This document shows positions 10,525-22,150 of a DNA stretch of 64,000 nt, piece by piece. Within the stretch, counting starts at the first letter, position 1, and each line of letters opens with the position of its first letter. A program made the position numbers and the translations under genes. The stretch lies in assembly GCA_009792885.1 (NCBI GenBank), contig WMCF01000006.1:2107746-2171745 (forward strand), given 5' to 3'. Under the pieces are notes generated by a model. That model did not search any database and was not told where the DNA came from. It saw only the letters and a program-made list of their open reading frames with translations. The DNA is from Eremophila alpestris peregrina. Its lineage: Eukaryota > Chordata > Aves > Passeriformes > Alaudidae.

Positions 10525-13500
10525 GAAAAGGCAGAATAGCTGATACAATCAAGTAAAACCAAAGATTGACAAGAGTAATGTAAGCTAATACCTGTAAAGA
10601 GGTGTAGTTGTTTACCCAGCAGTCTGGAGCTCTCATCAGGGACTTTTGGCAGTAAAAGTTTTGAGTATGTGGGATTCCACTCATCTAACTACAGATACTG
10701 AAATAAAACGGATCATATCCAGAAAGTACATGCTTTATTTATTTATTTTAAGGAAATATAAAATATATTGCTCAAATAATATGCCTACATGGTTTATACC
10801 AGCTTTGTAGATATAATTTTATTTCAGTATTTACTTCTAGTAGTGAAATAAATACAATTAAGGCAAAAGAAATAAAATTTTGAGTGTTACTTTTCATGCT
10901 CTTTGCAGTTTCCAAACCAAACAGCTGAAGAAATTAATTTTTTTGAGACATTTTAAATATATAAAACTCTTTCTACTAAAACGGAATGGAATGTGTGATA
11001 CCGTTCCAAGACGTGCAGGTGCCAGACATGTTCCTTGGAAGGATACTCAAAAAGACACAGACAGAAGCTGAAGCTATCACTGAACCTGGAAATATGCCAT
11101 TTTTCTTTGAAAACACTTCTCATATTTGCTTTCCTCATAGATTACACTTTTTCCTTCAATAGTAAATATGATTATCAACTACCTTCCTAATTTCCCTCAG
11201 TGCCTTTCCCAGTAATTTTAATGTTAGCAAGTGCTATTAATTGTGTTCCCTCTTTTAGGAATGAATGAGCTTAATTTTTCACCTGATGTCCCTCAGCATA
11301 TGCCACTGATTTTAAGCATGGACATGAAAATTCACAAATACAAAACCTGTCCATGGCATATTATAAATTAACTACTACAGAAAGCCACTGAAAATTCCAA
11401 ATACTAATGAAGAGTCTTATTTTCTTGCAGAATTAAATGAAACTTGATCCTTTTTCTTTTACCTTTGCTATATTCTACACTAAATACTATATTTACATTT
11501 TCAATTCCATTTTTGAAGACACTCATCTGAGGGTGAATGATGTAAATTTACCTGATGTAAATTTTAGTGAAGACAAGGATGTACTTATTTTATTGATCTG
11601 TGACATCAAAAGAATCCTCCCTAGATGTTTACAGTGTTTTAACCACTGAAGTTTACAGTCAGCAGTGTATTTTTCAATGTTCATGTATCCTCTAAGACTG
11701 AAGAATTTTTTTTTCTATACTTAAAGTTTATTTAGAAAGTTCTTCAAACAGAACATCAATAGGTTACAGAATTTGCACTAGATCTGTAAACTCCCACTTT
11801 GAATTCAGAGCTGACTCCTGGGGTAATGTTCAGTTACTTAAATTTAAACACATACTGACATTTGGAATATTTGATTAAGCAGAAATATCTGCCAAGGTAT
11901 GACAGAAGATTTGACAGAAGATTTTCTGGAGACCTACAACCTTTTAAACTGGTCACAGAAAATATAAAAGATGTAAGTCAAAATAAATGTGAAGGGCACT
12001 AAACTGCTCAGGTTTAAGCAACTGAGTAAAAATAAAATTATTTAGCATAACAAGGGACACTGGATATTAGATTTTCTCCACATTATATCTGTAGAAAATG
12101 AATAGGCCAGGGAATATTTTTTTTTTTCCAAAACTTGAAAATTATCATAAGCTTATCTGTAGTCCCAAATGAGGATTATAAAGGAAGAGTAGTTTTTTGG
12201 AATCTCAAGACATAGGTATATCAGTTCAGGATGATCTGTGTTATTGTGCAAAAATGACAGCTCTGACAGAGACAACACAAATTGTGAAAAAAAAAAAAAA
12301 ATTTGATTCATCTTAACTATTGACATCTTAAATCAACTAAGGCTTCTAAGAAGAAGTTGAAGGAAAGGCTAATAACTAGATATGTTAGTTTTTTAAAAAA
12401 TAGCAATGTGACAGATACAAACATAACACCTCTTTTCTCATCCAGTTTGAGTGTTAGATGTCCCAGAAAGCTTAAATTAATCCATAGTGGAAGACCTTTT
12501 CTTTTAATGGACGATTATTGAAGAGACAGGTTTTACAAGGTTAATCCAAACTGAAATTATAGAGGTTTCTATACTTTGGGGGTTTTTGTGGTTTAAACAC
12601 ATACACCCACATGCAATTAACCTTGTTCTTATGCTGAAAAGTGGCAATACTGTGTGGTTTTCTGATGGACTACTGGGACCACTCAGGCCAAAGGTCTTAG
12701 GTTTTTGTCAAGTGCTTCCATGTGTGAATCTAGTTTAAAAGAAGATCTGGGAAGGACGATAGTGTCTGCTTTTAGTCATTGCAGATCATTGGAAAACCCT
12801 AAAATTTCATCACCCTGATTTGTGATGCAGTATTTTTGTTTCCCTGGAGTTAAATTGACTGGAATCAAGCTGCAGATGGAGGAAAAGCTGTGGATGGAGG
12901 AAAAGGCAGTTTCCTTCAGAGATAGCAGGTTTATAATGTTTGAATAGAAACATTGCCCTCTAAATATTTTGTTTCTTTCTGATTACCCTTTCTTAAATTT
13001 ATTTTTATCTATTTTTATTGCACAACCCCATGTTTAGGGAGCTTGTTGTTTTAGAAAGCATGCCAGACCCCATAACAGGAATGAAAAAAAAAGCTATGAA
13101 ATATGAGGCTGAGATCCTCAAAACTACTGTCAAATGAAACAAAGTGACCTAATCCAAGTGACCTTTCTTTAAAGTGCAGATTTTATGAAAACAATCCCCT
13201 CCTTTTGAAACCTCAGAGTGTTCTCCTGAAATATAGGACACATCAATTAACACATCATCTTCTTTAGCCAATGCACAGTAGCTATCTTTGTGCTGGCTTA
13301 GTGGAATTTAAGGATGAAGTGTAGATTTCACCCACGATCATGTTACAAGGTGGCTTCTATTTTGTTTTCTCCTGCAAATTCAGGTGCTGATTTCAATGTT
13401 AAATACTCTGTGGCTCAACGTAAGTATTTGGTTTTATCTTTGTACATTAACAAATGAATTAGCTGATATGTTAAGACTGTCAGCCCCTGAATTTTCCTGT

Positions 13501-14403
13501 GGAGATTTGTTTATTTCTTTATGATCTATATCAAGGGGTAATTTGGGTTGCGATAGTAGCAAAAAATAGAACAAAAAAATAGAACTGGTATAAATTTTAG
13601 GTTTTTTTATTTAATAAAGATCATAAATAGAGAAAGTGGATAACATTTTATTTCAAAGCAGAATTTAGCAGGTGTAATTAGGAGCCTCAATCACCTTAGC
13701 AGTACTTTCAGTCAGATTCCATGGCGTAGTAATGGATAAAGGGAAACTTGAAGCTAGAATTCTACCTTAAAAAAATCCAAGAGGGAACTCTATGCCAGCT
13801 CACCATTTATTAAATCAGAATATTTGAGTGTATTTGGTGTTTGAATATCTAACTTAAGATTTCTTTATTGAAATTTCAAACTTGAATTTCAGGCACTAAA
13901 ACCAAATCCCAGTGAACACACCCTGAATTAAAGGTGTATATCTTTTCAATGAAGGGTGCTGATATCTGACTAGCCATCCAGAAGCCTTCCAAAGGAAATA
14001 CAATCACCTTGAAATTTTATTACAAAAACTTGGACAGGTGGATCAATGTTTTTATATTTTCACACATCTAACATTCATTTCTAGTGACTGCTTAAAAAAA
14101 TCCAGGCAACCCTGTCAGAATGGCATTACAAGCAGGATAGTCTTTACTTATGGATAAAAAATTCTCTAGTGTAATAAGCAGAACCATCTTCTGCTGTCTT
14201 TCTTAGGAATACCTACCTCATCTTTGTTCTTTCCACAACACAGCTCTTAATCACTTGCCAGTGCAAGGGGAATTCTGTGTTTTAATTACACCCTGTTTTC
14301 CCTGTGCTGTTTTTAGCACTATACAGCTGACTACAATGCTTTCCTATATTTTGATTATTTCACTTTCTCCCTAACACTAGGGGAAATCAATAACAGAGAG
14401 CAT
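10525..14403. other. Unique AT-rich DNA with small tandem duplications
   Basis: No gene or known interspersed repeat is recognised over almost 3.9 kb. Small local duplications are visible: a 12-base GACAGAAGATTT doublet at 11901-11924, an 18-base GATGGAGGAAAAG doublet at 12875-12909, and an AAAAAATAGAAC doublet at about 13560-13586. Poly-A/T runs lie at about 12117-12127 and 12287-12301. Confidence 0.5.
12875..12909. repeat. 18-bp tandem doublet
   Basis: GATGGAGGAAAAGCTGTG is followed directly by GATGGAGGAAAAGGCAG. The first 13 bases of each unit are identical. It is a local slippage duplication in purine-rich DNA. Confidence 0.85.
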
Positions 14404-14974
14404 TGTATTGTGTCTTAGATGGAATTAATTTTCCCCACAGCAGCTCCCACAGGGCTGTGCTGTGCATTGGTACCTGAAAGGAGCTGATTACACCCCACTG
14501 GTCTGGCTCCTGCTGAGCAGGGCTGACCAAGCATTGGGGCTGTCTCTCCAACATTCCCTCGCCAGCAGGCTGGGCATGGGCAAAATCTTGGGAGGGGACA
14601 CATCCAGGACAGCTGACCCCAACTGACCAAATGGACATTCCATATCAAGTGATGTCTGCTCAGCAATAAAAGCTGTAAGAAAGAAGAAAGCTGGAGTATT
14701 TGTTATCACATTGTTGGTCTTTTAGGGCAACTTCTACATGTCCTAAAGCTCTGCTTCTTGGGAAGTGGCCAAACATTGCCTGCTGCTTGGAAGTGACAAA
14801 TAAAATCTTTTGTTTTCCTTTGCTTTTACTTGTGACTTTTTTCTTTGCTTTATTACACTGCCTTTATCTTGCCCCATGAGGGTTTTTGTCATCTTATTTT
14901 CTCCCTTCCCTGTCCTGCTGAGGAGTGATAGAGTGGCTTGGTGGATGCCCAGTGTCCAGCCAAATCAACCCACA
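14404..14974 (+). mobile_element. Avian ERVL-type solo LTR, near complete
   Basis: This block begins TGTATTG, follows the avian ERVL LTR throughout and ends CCCACA. The recognisable phrases are 'gatggaattaattttc', 'cagcagctcc..gggctgtg', 'ctgggcatgggcaaaatcttgggaggggacacatccaggacagctgacccc', 'aactgaccaaatggacattccatatcaagtgatgtctgctcagcaataaaa', 'attacactgcctttatcttgcccc' and 'gatagagtggcttggtgg'. The flanks are AGCAT (14399-14403) and AGTAT (14975-14979), a 5-bp target-site duplication with one change, as expected for ERVL. AATAAA at about 14665 lies at the usual place. No internal region follows, so it is a solo LTR left by recombination between two LTRs. The open frames crossing it are not genes. 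Confidence 0.85.
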
Positions 14975-16283
14975 AGTATGAAAGGAGCAGAGTATGTATT
15001 AGAAAACTCAATCAGTTTAAAAGAACTGAAATTTGTGCTGACTGTGACTCCCTTATGGTCTTGTGACATTGTAAAAGTCGAACTATTGAAACTATAAGGC
15101 ACATCATATGCATCAGTAATATTACAGTTAATATTGAGACACACCTGGAAATATTTCTGAAAATGTAAGAATGATCTAGTGTTTTCTCAATACCTCTATA
15201 TCTTCAAACCTGATCTTTATGTACATAATAGATTTCATATGTTCTAGAAATACAAGGATCTTTGTGCATGCAAAAAGTATAATTATAACTAATATTCAAG
15301 TATATGTGTGACAATGACATTTTTCCCTAGACTCATGGGTGATGCTTGAGTTTATGACATTCAAAATTCATAAACAGTAGTTGTGCTTAGCCTGATGATT
15401 CACTTATCTGTGAATCTACTTATCAGTAGGACAGCTGATTGTTGAAAAGATAGAATTGAAAATACTTGTTTATAGTTTCATGAAAAAACATGGATATCAC
15501 ACTGTGTGTAATCATAAGCTGACTATTAAGAGAGAACAACTATTTAATAGCAGTCCCATGACTGCCACTATTGACTAGCTGAGTGCTTTAAATGAGTCAG
15601 GTTTGATGCAGGTGATTTTGGAAATCCAGTGCTTCTGTACCCTAGAGGAAGGTAAAGAGTCATATAGAAAAGGTGAAGAACTTATTTTGGAATCTCATTT
15701 GATATTTAGTATGACAGGTCTCTTAGGATGTTAATAGTGATATTAATAGAGAGATTCCATCCTTTCTTGTTGGGGTTAGGTCATCAGATAAATAACATAG
15801 ACAAAATGATTATTTTAATTTTCTTTTATTTTTCCTTTTTTCTTTAAACAGCAACATGATTGTACTCATTAATGCCCCCTTATTTTCAAAATAAATTTAG
15901 ATTAACGTTCAGTTCATCCAGTAGGTCAATATCTTCTAATCAGTTTTTCTATAAAATGTTATTGTAGTATGACTTTTCTGTATTACCAGCATCATAAACA
16001 TCATCAGTATTGACTCATTTCCTTGTTTACACACGTAAAAAATATTGCATTGAGGTCTCTTAAGAGCTACTGATTACTGGTATTACATTTGGTTATGATA
16101 TCCAATAAAGAGGTGATTAGAGGGTGTTCACATGAGCACCTTGATAACATGTTGTTCTCTTTCCCTCTTCAGTCTTAGTAGAGTACCTCTGAAGCACTCC
16201 AAGATCAATTAAGCACTCTAAAACAGGCCTTATAACCTGTTATAAGTGTACTCTTCAAAATATTGCTTTCTGTAAATAAACAT
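14975..16283. other. Unique DNA, nothing recognised
   Basis: No gene or known repeat. The 95-residue frame 14810-15097 begins inside the LTR and is not supported. Confidence 0.5.
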
Positions 16284-16314
16284 GGGCGGGGGGGGTGGGT
16301 AGGGGGGGGGTGGG
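16284..16314 (+). repeat. G-rich run with G-quadruplex potential
   Basis: A 31-base stretch of G-runs (3, 8, 3, 10 and 3 G) separated by single C or T or by TA. This meets the usual four-tract G-quadruplex pattern on the plus strand. No gene start is adjacent, and it may simply be a length-variable low-complexity run. Confidence 0.9.
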
Positions 16315-16524
16315 TTAAGCAGCTTGACTCTAAATTTGTAACAGGAACTTTCATGAAAGGAAAAATAGTGACTGACTACTTCACACGTGACATGTTCCAG
16401 GTAATTCATAAAGCTAATTGGTTTGGAAGATGGCCAATTTCTTTTGATTTTCATGTAAAAATAAATTGATTTTGTGCAGGAGAAGATGTCAGTTCCCTAC
16501 ATATTAAAAAAAAAGAAAATCATT

Positions 16525-16738
16525 GGGGTTTGTTAGGGGTCCCAGTAATCTTTAGTTCAACCTGCCTGTCCAAAATTGTTTTGAGTGAAGCTGTCTGTTC
16601 AGAGCCAGGTCCAGTGAGATTTTAAGTATCCCTAGGGATGGAGACATCACCATATTTCTGGAAAATTTGTTCCAGTCTTTAACTACTCTCACAGTCAAAA
16701 ATGTTTTCTAATATTCAAGTTCAATTTCCATTGCTAAT
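16525..16738 (-). mobile_element. CR1 LINE 3' fragment
   Basis: Plus-strand phrases 'tagttcaacctgcctgtcc', 'cagagccaggtccagtgagattttaagtatccctagggatggagacatcacc', 'ttgttccagtctttaactactctcacagtcaaaaatgttttcta' are the antisense of a CR1 3' region (family: gtgtccagtcaggttttgagtatctccaaggatggagactccac...). It ends next to the ATATC microsatellite. Confidence 0.8.
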
Positions 16739-16788
16739 GTATCATATCACCTATCATATCGTATCATATCATATCATATCATATCACG
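16739..16788. repeat. (ATATC)n pentanucleotide microsatellite
   Basis: About nine TATCA/ATATC units with two interruptions (CACC, CG) lie between 16739 and 16788, directly beside the CR1 fragment. The uninterrupted core is about five units, so it could be length-polymorphic. Confidence 0.9.
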
Positions 16789-17420
16789 ATATTTATTGAT
16801 TGCTACATAATTTTCTTGACTTGCTATTTTATCATAGATATTAATATAACTAAGCTGATATACACCAATTAACCACCCTGGAAAAGTGATGAGATTTTAT
16901 TCTGGCAGTTTCAGTGATGAGATTTTCAGCCTGATGAAAGCATTAGCTCTACACTGAAACTACATATTAGTTAAATAAAAGCTGTGAATGTTTTATCTCT
17001 GCATACACAATTAACCTTCAGCTGGAAAGATTTAGAAAGGCTTATTTCATTGCCTGAATCTGAATTCTTAGTGAAGCTGACTCTTCATTAAAATTCATAT
17101 GTGAAACTTAAACATCTAAAGATACAGCTATATGTGCAAGTACAGAGTGTTGATCACCAAGGAATAATGAAAATCTATTCGAGTTTTGTACTAAAAACTT
17201 ATACCAGATACCATGACACCCATCAAAATTGGCTTCACTTTCTTAATAGGGCTGATTGAGAAAAAAAAATTCCATCCCAGGCAACTGGATAGAGTCCTCC
17301 ATCTCTTCTGTTGTAGTTGTTACATATGTCATTCTTCCAAAGTGTAGCTGAAGTTTAACTTTACAGATTCTAAATTATTATTGTATGCTGAAAGAATATA
17401 TGTGATGTCCTTATAAACGT
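16789..17420. other. Unique DNA with a small spaced repeat
   Basis: No gene or known repeat. The 14-mer AGTGATGAGATTTT occurs at 16885-16898 and again at 16913-16926, spaced 28 bp. Confidence 0.5.
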
Positions 17421-17540
17421 CAAATGAATTCTTTATGATCAGTGCTGTTAAAATGAATACTAAACAATTCTCTTATAATTAGTGCTATTATAATGAATAC
17501 CAAAAGAATTCATGGTAATTAGCTGCCGTAAATGAATAAG
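17421..17540. repeat. 40-bp x 3 degenerate tandem repeat
   Basis: Three consecutive 40-base units start at 17421, 17461 and 17501. Each holds an AAT-rich start (caaatgaattc / taaacaattct / caaaagaattc), a middle 'atnannagtgct'-type block (atcagtgctgtt / attagtgctatt / attagctgccgt), and the end 'aatgaata' + C or G. Units 1 and 2 are the closest pair. The exact 40-base spacing over three units argues against chance. No known satellite matches from memory. Confidence 0.85.
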
Positions 17541-19987
17541 AAATGATCTCAAAATGGGAGATTGGAGAAATCCTTTGAAAAGAAAGTTTAAACTTCCCAT
17601 GAATTGACAAAAGTTTATACTTATCTAATAATGAAAGGATGACAACATTGCAAATGCTGGCTTTAAAGTAATGTGATCTGTTTCACTCTGGCAATCTCAA
17701 GAGATGGACAGATTTTTACATTAGACAAATTTTTGATGATTTTGTGGGACAGGACATAAAGAAATGACAAGATAGATTCTTCAGGTGTCTCTATGGCCTT
17801 TCTATGTCCCACACCACACTGAAATTTGGATAATAATAAATTTTTTTGAAGACATTAATGTTGTGTTGGATCAAAGACTAGCTAATTGATGCTCGTTGAT
17901 GCTCGACAAAGAAATTTACAAAGACTTCTAAAAGAATTTCCCTCCATGGTGATCTACCTTTTTATTTCAGTGGTGCTTGGTCTTCCCATTCAATTCTGTG
18001 GGTTTCATTTTCCTAAAACCTTCTGAAAATGCATTTCACATTGCTAATAATTCAGCTATAGCAATGAGAATAATTATTGTGAATGATTGTTCTGTATAGT
18101 TATGGTGGCTATTCATTAGCTGCAATTATTATTATTATTTTATAAAATTATTGACTTTCATGGTACCTGGGAAAAAAAGGCACATTCTTGTAGATCCTGG
18201 CGAGAATTAAACTTCTGTACAAACAAGTGTTTGTTCATCCTATTCTTGTTTGTTCCACATGTTTCTTCTATGGTTCTTCAAAAATCTGTAACTGCTGTGT
18301 TTTATTCAATCAACAGTAATGAAAGTTTATAAAAGAAAATTAACATATCTTGTATTTTATAAAACAAGAAAATATTTCAGAAACCACACTGGAAAAGTCC
18401 AAGGCAAATGGGCTTCAGCTGGATTGGGTTTTTTTAAAGAAATCCCATTTGTCTGCATTTATGTTTGCATTATCCCATCTGACTTTTTTGAGAACTGATG
18501 TAGGAATGAAGCTTTTAAAATATACTCAGAATTTTTCTTCCTCACTCATACTTTCATTTGAAATCTTTCATTCGTAAAGGAAATCAGACAAATAAAGAGG
18601 ATCACAAAGAATTTATAAAGATTGCATGAACCTTATGAATAGCCCCTTGGTCAAGACTTTAGCCGACGAAGCATAATACATTCATCCTGGCAGTATAAAA
18701 TGAAGGAAAACATCATGAGCAAAATGAACTGAGCAGGAAGGACCTTTAGATTGACTTTTGTCAAACAGAAGATTTAATCTGCATTGTGACATGTCTTTAG
18801 CAATCACCCAGAGTTTCATCACGTGAGTCCAAAGGCCTAACTTTCCCTCTGAAGGAGAATACAGCAACTCTGCTGAAACAGAAAAACAAAAGCCATTGAA
18901 ATATTGATAGAGCAAGAAATTGTTTTCTTTGTGTAAAAGTCGGTTACCACAGCCCTTGCATTTTTGGCTTGTGCCAGAATAAGAGCAAAGCAGAATCTAA
19001 CTGTTAAAAATCAAACCAAATCAAGAAAATCAGAAAACCCCACAATCTTAAAAACCAAAACAGGAGCTATGAGGTACTTGACTAACATGAGGTATAGTTA
19101 CATCATTTGTGGAGGAAATGAAGGACTGGTGATAGCTTCCAGTAAAGTTGTTGTCATAAATTATACCTTAAGTTTTTAGGGAATTTATAGGATTGCAGGA
19201 CTTTTGGGGTCCTGTATTAAGGCCAGCATTAAATACTATTTAATGACTGCTTCTTTGTAAGGTAACTCACAGGAAAATTTACAAGTTAGTGTTGAAGAAA
19301 GCTAAAGAACTTGCACATTTAGTTGCAGAAGTATTTTGCTACACAGTGAGGAGAAGAACATATTGCAAACTTTTAACTAATGAGATAGGAGTAGCTGTAT
19401 GTGGGAGGTGAAATATTCTAAAATAAAAATGATTGGAAATGGTTTTATATCTTGGGAAAATTGTGATTCTTTCATGTAGATTAAAAATCCCTGCTAAATG
19501 CTAGTAGCTCTGAAGCAAGGAAATGGCTCCAGTGACAGACTTGTGCCTCGTGTTCTTGCCAACCTCTGTATTTCTGTTGCTCTACCTAAGTTCAAAAATG
19601 GTGGCACGGGCTTTTTATTCCTACCATTGTCTGTGGTAAATGAAAAAGTGCTTAGAGATACATGTTTCCCTCCTCCTTCTTCAATCAATGGAATTTCTGT
19701 CTATTTCAAGACAAGCAGAAATATCAAAATATTTATGTTACTCTGTGCTACTTTTACTACATCTTCCACCATGGGATGACAGTTTCTTGGGGCTGGCTCA
19801 GTCTAAGGAAGAAATGGGTCTGATCTGTTTGAATACAGAAATATAGGTGAAGTGTATGTTTTCTTTTTTTCTCAGTAGTACACATACCAGTCTTAGACTC
19901 CATGCATGCATAACATTGCAGGAATTCTAGGATTGGCTGAGGTTCCCACACAATTCTTTTTTGTTCTTGGATTGACAGCTATATCCC
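17541..19987. other. Unique DNA, nothing recognised
   Basis: No known repeat or gene. It contains a short (ATT)n run at 18126-18140. The overlapping frames at 19494-19846 on both strands (up to 93 residues) fall in a slightly GC-richer patch but have no recognisable motif. Confidence 0.45.
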
Positions 19988-20063
19988 TGTCAGGGCTATC
20001 AGGTCTGAGATGAACCCTAGTAGTGTAAAAAGTCTTTCTTCTCACTGGTCCATGCTTGGAAGA
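19988..20063 (-). mobile_element. ERVK-type LTR 3' end (U5), same family as 34065-34703
   Basis: The reverse complement reads 'ccaagcatggaccagtgagaag', '..ttttacac..ctagggttcatctcaga..gatagccctgaca'. This aligns with the last 70 bases of the ERVK LTR at 34634-34703 ('tcaagcatgggccggtgagaag', '..ttacattgttggggttagtctcagaagagataactccgaca'). The terminal TG/CA is conserved at 19988. Upstream on the element strand the similarity fades quickly, so the rest is either a divergent subfamily or a truncated copy. Confidence 0.65.
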
Positions 20064-20400
20064 AGAAGCAGGAAAAAGACAAAAGCACACCCTCAGTTTT
20101 CAAAGGATGTCCTGTGACTGCAAGAATCAAATCTTCGGGTTTGATGCCTGTTTCACTACTAATGTTGACCATCACAATCCATTTACTCCATCTCAAGCCC
20201 TTTTCCCTCACAAACACAACTGAGTCAAAAAGCACCTGAGCCATCAAGCCCTTGACCATCACCTCAGGTACCTGCAGGTATTCCCTCACAGTGCCCTGAA
20301 TAAACCATTCAGTGGACACAATATGACTGCACAAGATCTGAGGCAGCCTTTGGTTATAATAGTGTAGGTGTTGTCCAAGATGGGCTCATGGGCTCAGTAA
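20064..20400 (-). other. Unrecognised segment joined to the LTR end; 105-residue open frame
   Basis: On the minus strand an open frame of 105 codons (20334 to 20017) runs into the U5-like sequence, so its last part is LTR and not a protein end. The first 70 or so residues have mixed, non-repetitive composition and no motif I recognise. It could be the U3/R part of a divergent LTR, a captured piece of another sequence, or chance. No function is assigned. Confidence 0.3.
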
Positions 20401-20690
20401 ACAGTGCTCGAGTCCTGACACAAAAATAATAGGAATAGATACTAAACTGAGTGGGAGCTGTGCCAGAATTTCAACTCAGAGGAAATGTGCTAATCTTCTG
20501 TAAAGTATGTGCTTTTTTTCAGATTGCAGCCAAAAGGGTAGAACTGAGCTTGTAATGTGTGACAGAGCTTTATATAGTTACACCTGTCAAAAATGTGTGT
20601 AATAAATGGATTAGTTTGCTAATATCACAAAGGGAATTTGAGTAGAGCAGGAGAATGCATTATTTCTTTTTCCATCTTGTACTTAACAAA

Positions 20691-21318
20691 TGTATTTTGA
20701 GTACAGGGTCTGGCTAGGATGAAATTAACTTTCTGCATAGCAGCCTCAATTGTCTTGTGCTTTTGATTTGTAACTAAAACAGTTTAGAGAACTCAACAGT
20801 GTTTTGGTTAATGTTGTAGTGTTTGTACAGCAAGCACTATAACATCAGCCAAGCATTTTTTATTCCTCACTCCACCCTTTCTCCTGCTTCTTCCTGAAGG
20901 GTCAGCTAGGAATGAACGAAAAATTGCAAGGAGGCATGACCAAAACAGCTGACCTGATCTGACCATAGGAATATCCCCTATGGTGTGACATTGTAAACAT
21001 CAGCAATTAGTGATTTGGGTGAGGAAGAGGTATGGGAGACATTTATGGTTCTGGCACTTGCCTTCCCAGCCACTGCCATTTGTGTCAAGGTTCCACTTGC
21101 CAGGAAATGGCTGTATTTGTGCCTGTTGATGTGAAGTAGTAAATTTATTACTTTTTTTAAAATTTATTTATTTACAGTGAACACAACTTTTCTTCATCTA
21201 TTTAATTGTCTGTATCTCAGTCCTTGCCTTCATTCTATTTTCTCACTGTCTTTCAGAAGAGAGAACCAATCGAGGGTCTGTGTGGGTGCTTGGCTACTGA
21301 CTGGGTCAACTCATTACA
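20691..21318 (+). mobile_element. Avian ERVL-type solo LTR, diverged
   Basis: Phrases in LTR order: 'ggtctggctaggatgaaattaactttc', 'cagtgttttggttaatgttgtagtgtttg' , 'aggaggcatgaccaaaacagctgacctgatctgaccataggaatatcccctatggtgtgacatt', 'tatttaattgtctgtatctcagtcc', and an end 'ggtgcttggctactgactgggtcaactcattaca'. The same order occurs at 14404-14974 and 34767-35346. This copy is the most diverged of the three. No clear target duplication is seen, and the start could be 20691 or 20698. A CR1 lies 21 bp beyond its end. Confidence 0.75.
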
Positions 21319-21339
21319 GTTTGAGACTTCTTGCCATTG

Positions 21340-22150
21340 TCATAGAATGGTTTAGGTTGGAAAGGACCATAAAAATCACGTAGCTCCAACCCTCCCTGCC
21401 ATGGACAGAGATAACATACTCTAGATGAGGTTTCTCAGAGTCCCATTCAATTTAGCACTGAACACTTCCAGGGGTGAGCCATCCAACAGTTTCCCTCTAC
21501 AGCCTGTCCCAGTGCCTCACCACAATCACAGTAAAGAGTTTCTTCCTAATATCCAATCTGAATCTCTCCTCTTTAGTTTCAAACTGTCCTCACTTGTCCT
21601 ATCACTATCTGCCTGTGTAAAAAGTTCCTTTCCACGTTTTTTATAAGGCCCCTTTAGGTACTGAAAGGCTGCAATGAGGAATGCACTGGAGAAGAACCTT
21701 CTCTTCTTCAGGGTAAACAACCTTGGCTCTCTCAGCCTGTCTCCACATGAGAGATGCTTCAGCCCTCTGATAGTCTTTTTGGCCATCCTCTGAACCCACT
21801 CCAACAGGTCTTTCCTGTGCTGAGGGCCCCAGATTTGGATACTGTACTCCTCTGGATGGCATCCCATCTTTCTGTTGTGTCAATTGCACTGCTCAGCTTG
21901 GTGCCATCTGAAAACTTGCTGAGGTTGCACTCAATATCACAGCGTACTTGATTCAGTTGTCTGTGACATTGATATTAATCAAGGATATATCAAAAGATAT
22001 TAAAGAGCACTGATTGCAAGAGAGAGGCCTGAGGGACACCACTGATCACTGGCCTCCATCCCAACACAGAAACATTGACTACAAGTATTTCTGGCTGCAT
22101 GTATCCAGACAATTTCTCATCCTATCCTTAGTTTGACTTCTATCAGGAAC
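21340..22150 (-). mobile_element. CR1 LINE 3' part with internal deletion
   Basis: This is the longest recent-type CR1 in the window. On the plus strand it starts with the 3' tip 'tcatagaatggtttaggttggaaagg' and runs through 'ccaaccctccctgccatgg', 'gtgcctcaccac', 'cctaatatccaatctgaatctctcctc', 'ggcccctttaggtactgaaaggctgc' and 'ctctcagcctgtctcc'. It ends beyond 'gggacaccactgatcactggcctcc'. At about 21848-21852 the text jumps from 'tactgtactcc' to 'tctggatggcatccc'. In the family these phrases are separated by roughly 300-350 bp, so an internal deletion is inferred. The element is 5'-truncated. Confidence 0.9.
21526..21867 (-). pseudogene. CR1 ORF2 C-terminal remnant
   Basis: A 113-residue open frame on the element's sense strand. 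It carries the end of the CR1 ORF2 protein (reverse transcriptase/endonuclease polyprotein, which drives retrotransposition). I recognise 'IWGPQHRKDLLEWVQR', 'IRGLKHLSCGDRLREPRLF' and 'LKKRR', which match the family's usual C-terminal phrases. The catalytic domains are absent, and the frame's N-terminal few residues come from across the internal deletion at about 21850. It is dead sequence that happens to lack stops, not a gene. Confidence 0.8.

Noticed and set aside
14387..14709. Three overlapping minus-strand frames
   Set aside because: They are antisense readings of the ERVL-type LTR at 14404-14974.
20064..20334. Host gene or retroviral protein in the 105-codon frame
   Set aside because: No motif of any protein family is recognised and the frame reads into LTR sequence. 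It is kept only as an unexplained segment.
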